IMG/VR virus record: IMGVR_UViG_3300047550_005099
Location: 1 to 22,050 of that record
From: a virus
Strand: one strand, 5' to 3'
DNA: 22,050 nt
Under the pieces are notes generated by a model that saw only the letters and a list, made by a program, of their open reading frames with translations, had not been told where the DNA came from and made no database searches. Within the stretch, counting starts at the first letter, position 1; every line of letters begins with the position of its first letter. Made by a program: the position numbers and the translations under genes. Positions 14,654 through 20,721 of the stretch are shown here, piece by piece.

Positions 14654-14773
14654 ATGAACCCTCTCGCTTTGATCAAGAAGCAGATTGAAAAAGCTGCTCG
14701 TCTTCGTGAAGCTCAACATGCTTCGCTGGTTTATCGCGGCGTTGCTTACGTGCCCAAGCCACACTGGTTCTAG
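14654..14773 (+). CDS. Small DUF4278-like peptide
   Basis: 39 residues: a basic helix (ALIKKQIEKAARLREAQ) followed by L-V-Y-R-G-V-A-Y-V-P-K-P. The Y-R-G-V-x-Y segment is the hallmark of DUF4278, short proteins typical of cyanobacteria and their phages and of unknown function. The start is strongly supported by GGAGGAA, six bases before the ATG. The gene stands alone between a structured leader and a terminator, so it appears to be a separate regulated unit. Most gene finders miss it because of its size. Confidence 0.75.
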   Translation: MNPLALIKKQIEKAARLREAQHASLVYRGVAYVPKPHWF

Positions 14774-14796
14774 GGCTTTTGGTTTTCACGCATGAG

Positions 14797-14821
14797 AAAG
14801 GGGCCTGATGGCCCCTTTTTT
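14797..14821 (+). terminator. Rho-independent terminator, probably bidirectional
   Basis: A 9-bp stem (14797-14805 with 14810-14818, loop TGAT) with a GC-rich core and six Ts at its 3' side ends the plus-strand peptide gene. It also lies 13 bases beyond the stop of the converging methyltransferase gene; in that direction the stem is followed by TTTCTC, a weaker tail. Confidence 0.85.
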
Positions 14822-14833
14822 GTGGCTTGCTGG

Positions 14834-15706
14834 CTATGTCGCCAGTTCCTTAATCCTTTTCAATGGAACAGCGGCCACTTGCGGGACAATGCTATTTCCT
14901 AATTGCTTAAGTCGGTCCACCCGATGGGATAGCCCATCATCTCCTCGACGAAGTGCGGGTTGAGATAGGTGGCTCCTCCATTCTGGGCTGAGCATTGGAC
15001 CACCACTGCGCCAAGAAGCCTGCCCTTGTCCGCCGCTTTCTGATAGTTCACATTCGGGCCGCTGTCCTTGTAGTCGCGAGTCGTTGGCGTGGGAAGCAGG
15101 GGATATTTGTGAGTCGGGATTCCAATATTCTTGAACACTGCCTCCTTTAGGCAATCCCCGTACCCGTGATTTGTCCGTGCTGGCTCTTGTGCTCTGGGCG
15201 TGGGCAACAATCCAAACGCGTTCTCGACGGTGGCAGGCTCCCAAATCACTTGCTGGAATAACTGCCCATTCTGCATCGTACCCTGCTTTGGCAATTTGAA
15301 AGAGGGTTTCTTGGAACGTTTCCCCGTTTTGGTGAGAGAGTAGATTTCTAACGTTTTCAAGCAAGAGGAAGTCAGGTCGAAGCTCCCTAGCCAAACGGAT
15401 GATTTCATAGAACAGCACACTGCGTTCTCCATCGTATCCTGCTTGTTTTCCTGCGACGCTAAGGTCTTGACAGGGGAAGCCTGCAGTGATGAGAGAAAGT
15501 CCGTTTGGACAAAGTGGTGTGATGTCTTCCGCCGAGAGCGAACGAACGTCCGTGAAGATCGGCGTGTCGGGCCAATGCTTGCGAAGCACTCGCCTGCAAG
15601 GCTCATCTGAATCACAGAAGGCAATGGTTTGGAAACCACCGACAAGCCGTTCGGCTGCATAGCTGAAGCCTCCTATGCCAGAGAAAAGGTCAAGGACTGT
15701 GAGCAT
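14834..15706 (-). CDS. DNA (cytosine-5) methyltransferase
   Basis: 290 residues with the C5-methyltransferase motifs in order: F-S-G-I-G-G-F at 8-14 (SAM binding), catalytic Cys79 in G-F-P-C-Q, E-N-V at 117-119, H-R-R-E-R-V-W at 159-165, and Q-L-G-N-S-I-V-P at 268-275 after a target-recognition region at about 170-260. It methylates cytosine in a sequence that cannot be read from the protein. No restriction enzyme is nearby, so it is an orphan enzyme, probably protecting phage DNA from host restriction or regulating it. It starts four bases after the preceding small gene. Most of its length is also open in the +1 frame (see the entry for 14899-15660). Confidence 0.95.
   Translation of the reverse strand: MLTVLDLFSGIGGFSYAAERLVGGFQTIAFCDSDEPCRRVLRKHWPDTPIFTDVRSLSAEDITPLCPNGLSLITAGFPCQDLSVAGKQAGYDGERSVLFYEIIRLARELRPDFLLLENVRNLLSHQNGETFQETLFQIAKAGYDAEWAVIPASDLGACHRRERVWIVAHAQSTRASTDKSRVRGLPKGGSVQEYWNPDSQISPASHANDSRLQGQRPECELSESGGQGQASWRSGGPMLSPEWRSHLSQPALRRGDDGLSHRVDRLKQLGNSIVPQVAAVPLKRIKELAT
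14899..15660 (-). CDS. Overprinted second gene inside the cytosine methyltransferase (+1 frame)
   Basis: 253 codons open in the +1 frame of the methyltransferase. ATG 15660 is preceded by AGGAGG (15674-15669) with an ideal 8-base spacer. The product has motifs I recognise from stand-alone phage proteins of unknown function: S-P-V-K-T-L-A-S-Q, L-P-K-Q-G-T-M-Q-N-G-Q-L-F, F-G-L-L-P-T-P, L-L-P-T-P-T-T-R-D-Y-K-D, and finally L-N-P-H-F-V-E-E-M-M-G-Y-P-I-G-W-T. Each motif is the +1 reading of a methyltransferase motif (for example P-C-Q-D-L-S gives S-P-V-K-T-L). The AGGAGG itself comes from the G-I-G-G-F codons. It may be a true dual-coding gene or a by-product of constrained codons. Confidence 0.4.
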   Translation of the reverse strand: MQPNGLSVVSKPLPSVIQMSLAGECFASIGPTRRSSRTFVRSRRKTSHHFVQTDFLSSLQASPVKTLASQENKQDTMENAVCCSMKSSVWLGSFDLTSSCLKTLEIYSLTKTGKRSKKPSFKLPKQGTMQNGQLFQQVIWEPATVENAFGLLPTPRAQEPARTNHGYGDCLKEAVFKNIGIPTHKYPLLPTPTTRDYKDSGPNVNYQKAADKGRLLGAVVVQCSAQNGGATYLNPHFVEEMMGYPIGWTDLSN

Positions 15707-15709
15707 GTC

Positions 15710-15916
15710 TCAGGAGCGCTGAGGACAGCCAACTCTAGTCTTGCTTGGCTGGTTTGGCAAGCTCTTGTCCCAATGGCGCCAGGCATTGGCAACAATGGCA
15801 ATATTAGTAATCAAATAAGAAACAAAAATAAACGTGCGGACAATTGCCACTTTATCGGCTTCACGATCATGCTTCCCCGCCTTCTCGCCCAGTGCTTTCG
15901 CCCACACTCTCCACAT
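15710..15916 (-). CDS. Small membrane protein, one predicted transmembrane segment
   Basis: 68 residues. A basic, amphipathic N-terminus (A-L-G-E-K-A-G-K-H-D-R-E-A-D-K) is followed by a hydrophobic segment at about 23-44 (V-A-I-V-R-T-F-I-F-V-S-Y-L-I-T-N-I-A-I-V) and a polar tail. This looks like a single-span membrane protein. Function unknown; a holin-like or host-membrane role is possible but unsupported. It overlaps the upstream gene by 50 bases and ends four bases before the methyltransferase start. Confidence 0.5.
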   Translation of the reverse strand: MWRVWAKALGEKAGKHDREADKVAIVRTFIFVSYLITNIAIVANAWRHWDKSLPNQPSKTRVGCPQRS

Positions 15917-16109
15917 TTGCTTCTTGCTGATGAATGTAAGATTTTAGTTCATGAAGATAGCTTCTAAGCATGGCAGCTTTCTCTAGATGCCACTGGTCCA
16001 TGGAAAGAAAATATTGGGCATTATGCCAGTCAATGGCTCGCAACGATTGATAGATGATGGGATTTAATGGCTCGCGCAGGGGAGTATTAAAAGTCCTGCG
16101 TTCTGTCAT
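15867..16109 (-). CDS. Small helical protein, function unknown
   Basis: 80 residues with segments P-L-N-P-I-I-Y-Q-S-L-R-A-I and W-H-N-A-Q-Y-F-L-S, then a long charged helix (W-H-L-E-K-A-A-M-L-R-S-Y-L-H-E-L-K) and a glycine/glutamate-rich end. No family recognised. It overlaps the metallophosphoesterase gene by 23 bases and the membrane-protein gene by 50, consistent with one translationally coupled operon. Confidence 0.55.
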   Translation of the reverse strand: MTERRTFNTPLREPLNPIIYQSLRAIDWHNAQYFLSMDQWHLEKAAMLRSYLHELKSYIHQQEANVESVGESTGREGGEA

Positions 16110-16644
16110 GGCCCTTGAAGAAGGCTTTTATCTCATCAAATGCTACAGGGGCGAAATCGTTCCTTTCTACACAGGCGTTGTAATACCGTCTGTCTACTTT
16201 TCCATTGTCAAAAATTTGATGGCAATGGAGATGGCCATGTACATTCCCCAAATAATGCCCTTGAAGGCACGATGGATGAACGGGGATGTGAGTGAAGATC
16301 AAGCCTCCTCGCATTGTTGAGTCACCATTGTGAAAGAATGCGCCACGCACGTCTTCAAAATACTTCGAGAAATCAGAGAGTCGTCCCAAATCGTGATTTC
16401 CGCGAATGAGAATCTTTCTCCCATTGAGACGATCCAAAATCTTCAAGCTTACACGCGGAATCACCACATCACCAAGATGGTAAATCGTATCGCGCCTGCC
16501 TACTTTTGCATTCCATCGCTCCACCATGGTTTCGTCCATTTCCTCAACGGAAGAAAACGGACGCAATGGAGAGCCATCAGGCGTGATGAAAGACAGGCTT
16601 TTGACATGGCCAAAATGAGTGTCTGCAGTGACAAAGGCGCTCAT
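16087..16644 (-). CDS. Calcineurin-like metallophosphoesterase
   Basis: 185 residues with the full metal-binding set: Asp8, His10 and His13 in T-A-D-T-H-F-G-H; Asp59 in H-L-G-D-V; Asn83-His84-Asp85 in R-G-N-H-D; His119 in F-T-H-I-P-V-H-P; and G-N-V-H-G-H-L-H at 133-140. These build the two-metal site of calcineurin-like phosphoesterases, which hydrolyse phosphomonoesters or phosphodiesters. Small phage versions of this type may act on nucleotides, RNA ends or cyclic nucleotides; the substrate cannot be fixed from sequence. The start shares one base with the stop of the upstream gene (TAATG). Confidence 0.85.
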   Translation of the reverse strand: MSAFVTADTHFGHVKSLSFITPDGSPLRPFSSVEEMDETMVERWNAKVGRRDTIYHLGDVVIPRVSLKILDRLNGRKILIRGNHDLGRLSDFSKYFEDVRGAFFHNGDSTMRGGLIFTHIPVHPSCLQGHYLGNVHGHLHCHQIFDNGKVDRRYYNACVERNDFAPVAFDEIKAFFKGHDRTQDF

Positions 16645-16838
16645 TAGTCGTATTGCTTCACTACTACGGTTTTAATCGGTGCTGTCATCTTTAAATCGAG
16701 AACGCGATTTTCGGCTCCCGCAAAAGAATCATATGTTCCCCTCGGCTCCCACCAAAACCAACAACGCTCTTCCACGTCAAACATGGGCACTCCCGCTCGC
16801 ACGAAAGAGGAGCGTTTGACAATGCGATAGCGGGCCAT
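16644..16838 (-). CDS. Small conserved-looking protein, function unknown
   Basis: 64 residues starting MARYRIVKRSSFVRAG, rich in aromatic residues (C-W-F-W-W-E-P-R-G) and with alternating beta strands, ending in T-V-V-V-K-Q-Y-D. It looks like a small single-domain beta protein. The ATG (16838) lies only two bases after the 3' end of the tRNA-like element, leaving no room for an ordinary Shine-Dalgarno outside that structure. It is the first gene of the 16838-14834 operon. Confidence 0.6.
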   Translation of the reverse strand: MARYRIVKRSSFVRAGVPMFDVEERCWFWWEPRGTYDSFAGAENRVLDLKMTAPIKTVVVKQYD

Positions 16839-16840
16839 AA

Positions 16841-16908
16841 GGCGCTGCCGGGAATCGGACCACGGAATTCTAGGCTATGTGCCTAACGTGTGCCAACACT
16901 TCAGGGCC
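16841..16908 (-). other. Degenerate tRNA-like element (anticodon-position CAT)
   Basis: Read on the minus strand, 68 bases fold as a cloverleaf. Acceptor GGCCCTG (16908-16902) pairs with CAGCGCC (16847-16841) except for one C-C mismatch; the D-arm is GTGT-TGGC-ACAC; the anticodon arm is TTAGG-CACATAG-CCTAG; the T-arm is CCG(T)GG-TCCGATT-CCCGG. Departures from a working tRNA: a four-base D-loop, A instead of T before the CAT triplet, C in place of T at the second T-loop position, a bulged T in the T-stem, no CCA. It may be a decayed tRNA, a tRNA-3'-end attachment-site remnant, or a tRNA-like leader of the gene starting two bases downstream. Confidence 0.45.
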
Positions 16909-17319
16909 AGGAGCCCCCTGTTTGAGCATCATTGACAACTGGTGAGGATGCCTGCAAGCCTGTGCGCACAGTGTAAAGCCGTCCTCGTTGTCAAGCTAAG
17001 CTTGGGGGGCGAATCACGCAAACGCGGCGACCAGGAATTTCCAGTCCGTGCGCTGCTCTCCATCGACAGAGCAATGGAGGGAGAGCCCAACTCTAGCAAG
17101 CTACTGAACAGCTCTTGTATTCCGTCGAGCGGAAATACGGGATGAATCAGCTTGCGCCTGCCAAAGGAGCGGGAATTGTCGGAGAGGGCGCTTAAGCGGC
17201 GCGTGGCTTAAGCGTTATCCCCTCTCAGGCCTAGCAATGCTAGGACTTAGCCCGATGCCGAAGCAGAGCGGTGACTTGCTTACTATAGCACCAAAAGGCG
17301 CTATAGTAAATGCGGGACA
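16909..17319 (-). other. Non-coding, hairpin-rich intergenic region
   Basis: About 410 bases without a convincing gene. Visible structure: TTGACAAC at 16933-16940 inverted at 16987-16994; palindrome CTGTGCGCACAG at 16960-16971; a stem between 17054-17062 and 17074-17086 built on CTCCAT/ATGGAG; a 16-bp interrupted hairpin at 17182-17226 (7-bp closing stem plus 9-bp upper stem formed by two copies of GCTTAAGCG); CCTAGC/GCTAGG at 17230-17244; and 10-bp arms TTACTATAGC/GCTATAGTAA at 17280-17309. It probably holds the terminator of the reductase operon, the promoter of the next operon and perhaps a structured RNA. No clear -10/-35 pair was found. Confidence 0.5.
17280..17309. repeat. Perfect inverted repeat, 10-bp arms
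   Basis: TTACTATAGC (17280-17289) and GCTATAGTAA (17300-17309) flank a 10-base spacer. The AT-rich, symmetrical arms fit an operator for a dimeric regulator or a weak hairpin about 20 bases beyond the end of the reductase beta gene. Confidence 0.6.
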
Positions 17320-17345
17320 AATATGGTATCAATTGCTACCATATT
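17320..17345 (-). terminator. Hairpin at the end of the reductase operon
   Basis: A 9-bp AT-rich stem (17320-17328 with 17337-17345, 8-base loop) includes the stop codon of the beta subunit gene. On the minus strand it is followed by a short TTTGTCC tail, so it is at best a weak terminator. Confidence 0.4.
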
Positions 17346-18060
17346 GTGGAAGATTTAGCGAATTCGTTTCAAAAAAAGCCGGAACAGTTGAGGCCCTGGT
17401 TGAATTTAATTCGGGCGCCTTTCCGCTGACGAACAGAGAATCACTCTGACGAAGCCAAAAGTCCTTGTCCAAATACTTGTTAGACGAGCTGCCAAGTTTG
17501 TCATAGATCCACAGTGCAGTCATCTTGCGAAGCTTGTTCAAGCTTGCACTATACTTTTCTCCAGCTTCTTCGCAGATTTTTGTATTGCAGAACGAGTGAC
17601 ATATCTCATCTCTGGAGATGTCGCTCGCCACAGTACGCAATCCCTTGTCTCCATTGAAGCGGAAGAAAGGAAGAATAGTAAAGAACAGACTCCGCTCAAT
17701 AGTGGCCACTTTCGCAATGGGATGGGCAGGATGGTCAATCCATGCTTGGCGAATTTTCATCGCCTCACGCTCCGCCTTTTCATCCACGCCATGAGCATCA
17801 GCGACAAAGCCCAAAGCCCGATCATGCCGCTCCTCGTCGGCCATATTGCTATAAATGCTCTCAACGAGACCAGGGGAATTAGGCAGGTCACGCTCAAGCC
17901 CTTCCAGCAACATATCCTTTACGGGCAGCTCAAGATGACGAATGGCAAGAGCGCGGAAAATGGTTTCTTCCGAGCCTGCCACAAATTCGCCCTTGGTCAC
18001 TGGCACAGCCTCCCACGGACGCTTGCGAGCAACGGCTGAAAAATAGTCAAGAACTGCCAT
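17329..18060 (-). CDS. nrdB: Ribonucleotide reductase beta subunit, short cyanophage type without radical tyrosine
   Basis: 243 residues from ATG 18060 (MAVLDYFSAVARK); the open frame reaches 18126 but the extra residues look non-coding. It is a ferritin-like helical protein with the six ligands of a dimetal site in R2 order: Glu44, Glu76-x-x-His79, Glu122, Glu152-x-x-His155. The position of the radical tyrosine of E. coli NrdB, four residues after the first His, is Leu83. It lies 69 bases after the alpha gene. From memory, short class I reductases of cyanophages have such small beta subunits that were once overlooked. It would generate the radical used by the alpha subunit, probably through a metal-based cofactor. 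A ferritin-like protein of other function is the alternative. Confidence 0.7.
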   Translation of the reverse strand: MAVLDYFSAVARKRPWEAVPVTKGEFVAGSEETIFRALAIRHLELPVKDMLLEGLERDLPNSPGLVESIYSNMADEERHDRALGFVADAHGVDEKAEREAMKIRQAWIDHPAHPIAKVATIERSLFFTILPFFRFNGDKGLRTVASDISRDEICHSFCNTKICEEAGEKYSASLNKLRKMTALWIYDKLGSSSNKYLDKDFWLRQSDSLFVSGKAPELNSTRASTVPAFFETNSLNLPQYGSN

Positions 18061-18096
18061 TTTGATTACAAAACGATGGTGAAAAGAGACAAGAAA

Positions 18097-18114
18097 GGGC
18101 AGCATTCGCTGCCC
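18097..18114 (-). terminator. Terminator-like hairpin between reductase alpha and beta
   Basis: A 7-bp GC-rich stem (18097-18103 with 18108-18114, 4-base loop) is followed on the minus strand by TTTCTTGTCTCTTTT. It lies just after the alpha stop and 36 bases before the beta start, so part of the transcripts may end before beta. Confidence 0.65.
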
Positions 18115-18129
18115 GTTAATTTGCAAAGA

Positions 18130-20658
18130 CTATTCTGCGCAAGCGCTGCAGAAGCCTCCATCTAGTGAGCAGCTTTCCGTCTCCTCAAGGGAGAAGAATT
18201 CGCTCAAGCTCTCTCCCAATTCTACTCCAACATCGTCCTTCGCCTGAGTGCCAGCTTGCACTTGAAGAGCGTAGTACATAGACGTTTGAGGGCTTTGCAG
18301 CCAAGAGCGCAGGAAGTCTTCGTTATAAACAACTAAGTCGCTCCAATGGTTAAGCGAATAGCCATGAAACAGTCCAGTGCGTTGATATAAAGCAACAATG
18401 CCATTTGCCACTTTAAAGAATGCGTCCCAACCCACTTGCTCGGCAATTTCTACGGGCCCATATTCAAAGCGCTCAACGCCCATGGTCTCGCTGTCGCGAT
18501 CAACAACATAATCAATGGGAGGAGCAATTTCAGGGGCTGTGGTGAAGCCCCTGGAATCAAGGTAGCGATAGGAGCATGAGGCCGTAGGAGCAATGCAGAA
18601 TGCACGATCCATGTCATGGGCACGAGCAATGTCAGCAGCACCACGAATGGCATTGTCAAGATGCCACACCGCGTCGCCAGTGACAGTCGTGTTCCACTTC
18701 CTCGCCCATTCACCGCCATCGTCAGCAAGATAGGCCTCTAGGGCATCGCCAAAGTCCTTGTAGGAAATGCCATGGATGGAGAGGAAGTTGGCAAGACCAA
18801 GAATGCCAAGACCTACTTGCTTGTCAATGGAAGGAGAAAGATATTCTCCAGTGTCGCCAACGCCAGTACGAGGATGCAGCTCGCACAGTTGCGTCATTCC
18901 TTCAGCGAACGCTCCTTCAAGATCACTAATCTTGCAAGCGCCAAGGTTAATGTGCTGAAGAAGGCAAGTGCCACGATGAGGAAGCAGCACTTCTAGGCAG
19001 TTCGACACATAAATGCCGTTGGCATCAAACGCGCCTGCATCAGGAATGGAGCAATCAAATACTTCCTCAATGTCGTAAGGCTTGATGCTTTCCACTTTGG
19101 CTACAAATGCTTTTTCGTAGCAAGCCTTTTGATAGGAGCCAAGAAGCTGATCCAGCTTTTCTTGTTTTTCGGGAAGAGTGAAACCAATCAGCGCAGCAAA
19201 ACGCCGCAGATCACCTTGACCAGAAATATCAAGACGAGAGGCCTTCTTCGTTTGATAAAGCTTTTGTCCTCCCTTGCCATCAGGCATCATGGTCATGCCG
19301 CCGTTGTAACGCTCCTTCCAAATGCGGCTACGAATGCCAAAACGCAAAAGCATGCGCTGCATCACTTGGAGATTGCGAAGGCTCACGCTTGTCACCGCAA
19401 TGCTCTTGCCGTTGCCCTTGGACGTGCCAAGGCTCACAGTGCCATCAGCAGAGAAATAGGCCTCAAGGAATCCACGATGGAAGTCAGCGCTGGTTTCTTC
19501 AAGCAGCTCGGTGGCAGTCTTGTTCTGGCGAGAGATGCCATATTCCACTGCCATGCGAGCAAGGCCAACAGAACCCACGCTTGCGCGATCAGCAACTTTA
19601 CTGTGAGTGCCGGTACGCATCGCGGAATAGTGATCGCCTTGCAGAAGATCGTCCAAGGTGGCAAGCTTTTTCAACGCGCCATCCAAAAGCCCTTTCTTGC
19701 TGCCATAGAAATCCAGCTTTGCACTGGTGTCGTCGTGGTAAGTGCCGTCTGCAAGAAGCCAGCCAAGAAGCCAACCCTCGTCATAACTACCTTTACCTTT
19801 CCATTGAGCGCAATCATCAGAAACATGACGATGGAGGGAAATAGTGTCGCCAGGGGCAAGTGCAGAAAGCTCAGTCCAGCCTTTGGGCGTCATGATTTTA
19901 TGGTCGCCAGTGGCACGCACTGAATAACCTTCCTTGGTCTCTAGAACGTAGGTTTGCTTGAAGCCATTGCTCCATGCACCACGTTCCGACGATGGCATTT
20001 CTTGGCCGTTCACAATGGCAACAAAAGGCTTGCCAGCGAGGCTGTCGATGCGCTGCGGGCCTTCAGTGGTTTGAACGATCGTATTGCCAGCCACGCAAAC
20101 GTTGCTGTAGATGCGAGCGCCCTTGGCGTCCGTCATCATTTTTGTCAGCCACAGGTCACCATTGCCAATTGCTTTTAGACAAGCAGCAATCAGTTCGGGA
20201 GAAGATTTTTCAAGGAAGTTTTGATCAACATTCAGACAACGCTTCGCCCAAGGAAAATCAACGCGAGGAGCGGTGACAAATTCAATGGCATCAGGATGCG
20301 TGTAGTCCAGATGCAGTGTGACGGCACCATTGCGAAACTTGCCACCACGACGTAGGATTTCGTTCAGTTTGCTATAGATTTTGGCAAAGCTCACTGGGCC
20401 ACTGGCAACAAGCCCCTTGCCATTATCCTCGCCCTTGGGACGAAGCTTGGAGAGATGGACGGCAGCACCAGCAGCATTGCGCAGAGCATGAGAGACAAAG
20501 CGCCACGAGGCCTCAATGCCATCAGGCCCTTCCATAGAGTCTTCTACAACGTATGTAGTACAGGACACGGCAAGCCTGCTTTCTGGATCATCCAGCCAAT
20601 CCTGCACCCTCCCCGTCCTAGCAATCGGCTCACACTTTGCCTTTTCCTTCAGTCCCAT
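18130..20658 (-). CDS. nrdA: Class I ribonucleotide reductase alpha subunit interrupted by an intein
   Basis: 842 residues; removing the intein (188-553) leaves a 476-residue enzyme, short for the family. It reduces ribonucleotides to deoxyribonucleotides for phage DNA synthesis. Active-site residues visible: Cys33, N-x-C-x-E formed by Asn186 and Cys554-Leu-Glu556 (thiyl-radical cysteine), Cys575 in N-L-G-A-C, paired Tyr795-Tyr796 for radical transfer, and a C-terminal Cys837-x-x-Cys840 for re-reduction. The tyrosine pair and the adjacent beta gene point to class I rather than class II. The N-terminal ATP-cone regulatory domain is absent. The ATG follows a hairpin (20670-20687). Confidence 0.85.
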   Translation of the reverse strand: MGLKEKAKCEPIARTGRVQDWLDDPESRLAVSCTTYVVEDSMEGPDGIEASWRFVSHALRNAAGAAVHLSKLRPKGEDNGKGLVASGPVSFAKIYSKLNEILRRGGKFRNGAVTLHLDYTHPDAIEFVTAPRVDFPWAKRCLNVDQNFLEKSSPELIAACLKAIGNGDLWLTKMMTDAKGARIYSNVCVAGNTIVQTTEGPQRIDSLAGKPFVAIVNGQEMPSSERGAWSNGFKQTYVLETKEGYSVRATGDHKIMTPKGWTELSALAPGDTISLHRHVSDDCAQWKGKGSYDEGWLLGWLLADGTYHDDTSAKLDFYGSKKGLLDGALKKLATLDDLLQGDHYSAMRTGTHSKVADRASVGSVGLARMAVEYGISRQNKTATELLEETSADFHRGFLEAYFSADGTVSLGTSKGNGKSIAVTSVSLRNLQVMQRMLLRFGIRSRIWKERYNGGMTMMPDGKGGQKLYQTKKASRLDISGQGDLRRFAALIGFTLPEKQEKLDQLLGSYQKACYEKAFVAKVESIKPYDIEEVFDCSIPDAGAFDANGIYVSNCLEVLLPHRGTCLLQHINLGACKISDLEGAFAEGMTQLCELHPRTGVGDTGEYLSPSIDKQVGLGILGLANFLSIHGISYKDFGDALEAYLADDGGEWARKWNTTVTGDAVWHLDNAIRGAADIARAHDMDRAFCIAPTASCSYRYLDSRGFTTAPEIAPPIDYVVDRDSETMGVERFEYGPVEIAEQVGWDAFFKVANGIVALYQRTGLFHGYSLNHWSDLVVYNEDFLRSWLQSPQTSMYYALQVQAGTQAKDDVGVELGESLSEFFSLEETESCSLDGGFCSACAE
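19000..20097 (-). mobile_element. Intein with LAGLIDADG-type homing endonuclease in the reductase alpha gene
   Basis: Residues 188-553 of the precursor (366 residues). Splicing blocks: Cys188 at the N-end (C-V-A-G-N-T-I-V), block B with T-G-D-H (250-253), and the C-end with V-F-D-C-S-I-P, then A-N-G-I-Y-V-S-N followed by Cys554. Endonuclease dodecapeptides: L-L-G-W-L-L-A-D-G (297-305) and F-L-E-A-Y-F-S-A-D-G (397-406). The residue before the terminal Asn is Ser instead of the usual His. The insertion point lies immediately before the catalytic cysteine, so Cys554 serves both splicing and catalysis. Confidence 0.9.
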
Positions 20659-20669
20659 AAGACAAGCAA

Positions 20670-20687
20670 GGCCCGCCTTAGCGGGCC
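20670..20687 (-). terminator. Terminator-like hairpin just upstream of the reductase alpha start
   Basis: A perfect 7-bp GC stem (20670-20676 with 20681-20687, loop CTTA on the plus strand) is followed on the minus strand by TTGCTTGTCTT and, 11 bases on, the ATG at 20658. It can end the transcript of the 20722-20913 gene. The T-tract is interrupted. Confidence 0.6.
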
Positions 20688-20721
20688 GAGAATCAACAGA
20701 AGCAGGCTAGCGCAAACGGGC

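Noticed and set aside
19129-19923. Plus-strand open frame opposite the intein
   Set aside because: Shadow of the intein coding frame; no recognisable motifs or ribosome site.
18130-20658. Class II (B12-dependent) ribonucleotide reductase
   Set aside because: The paired tyrosines near the C-terminus and the adjacent R2-like gene fit class I better.
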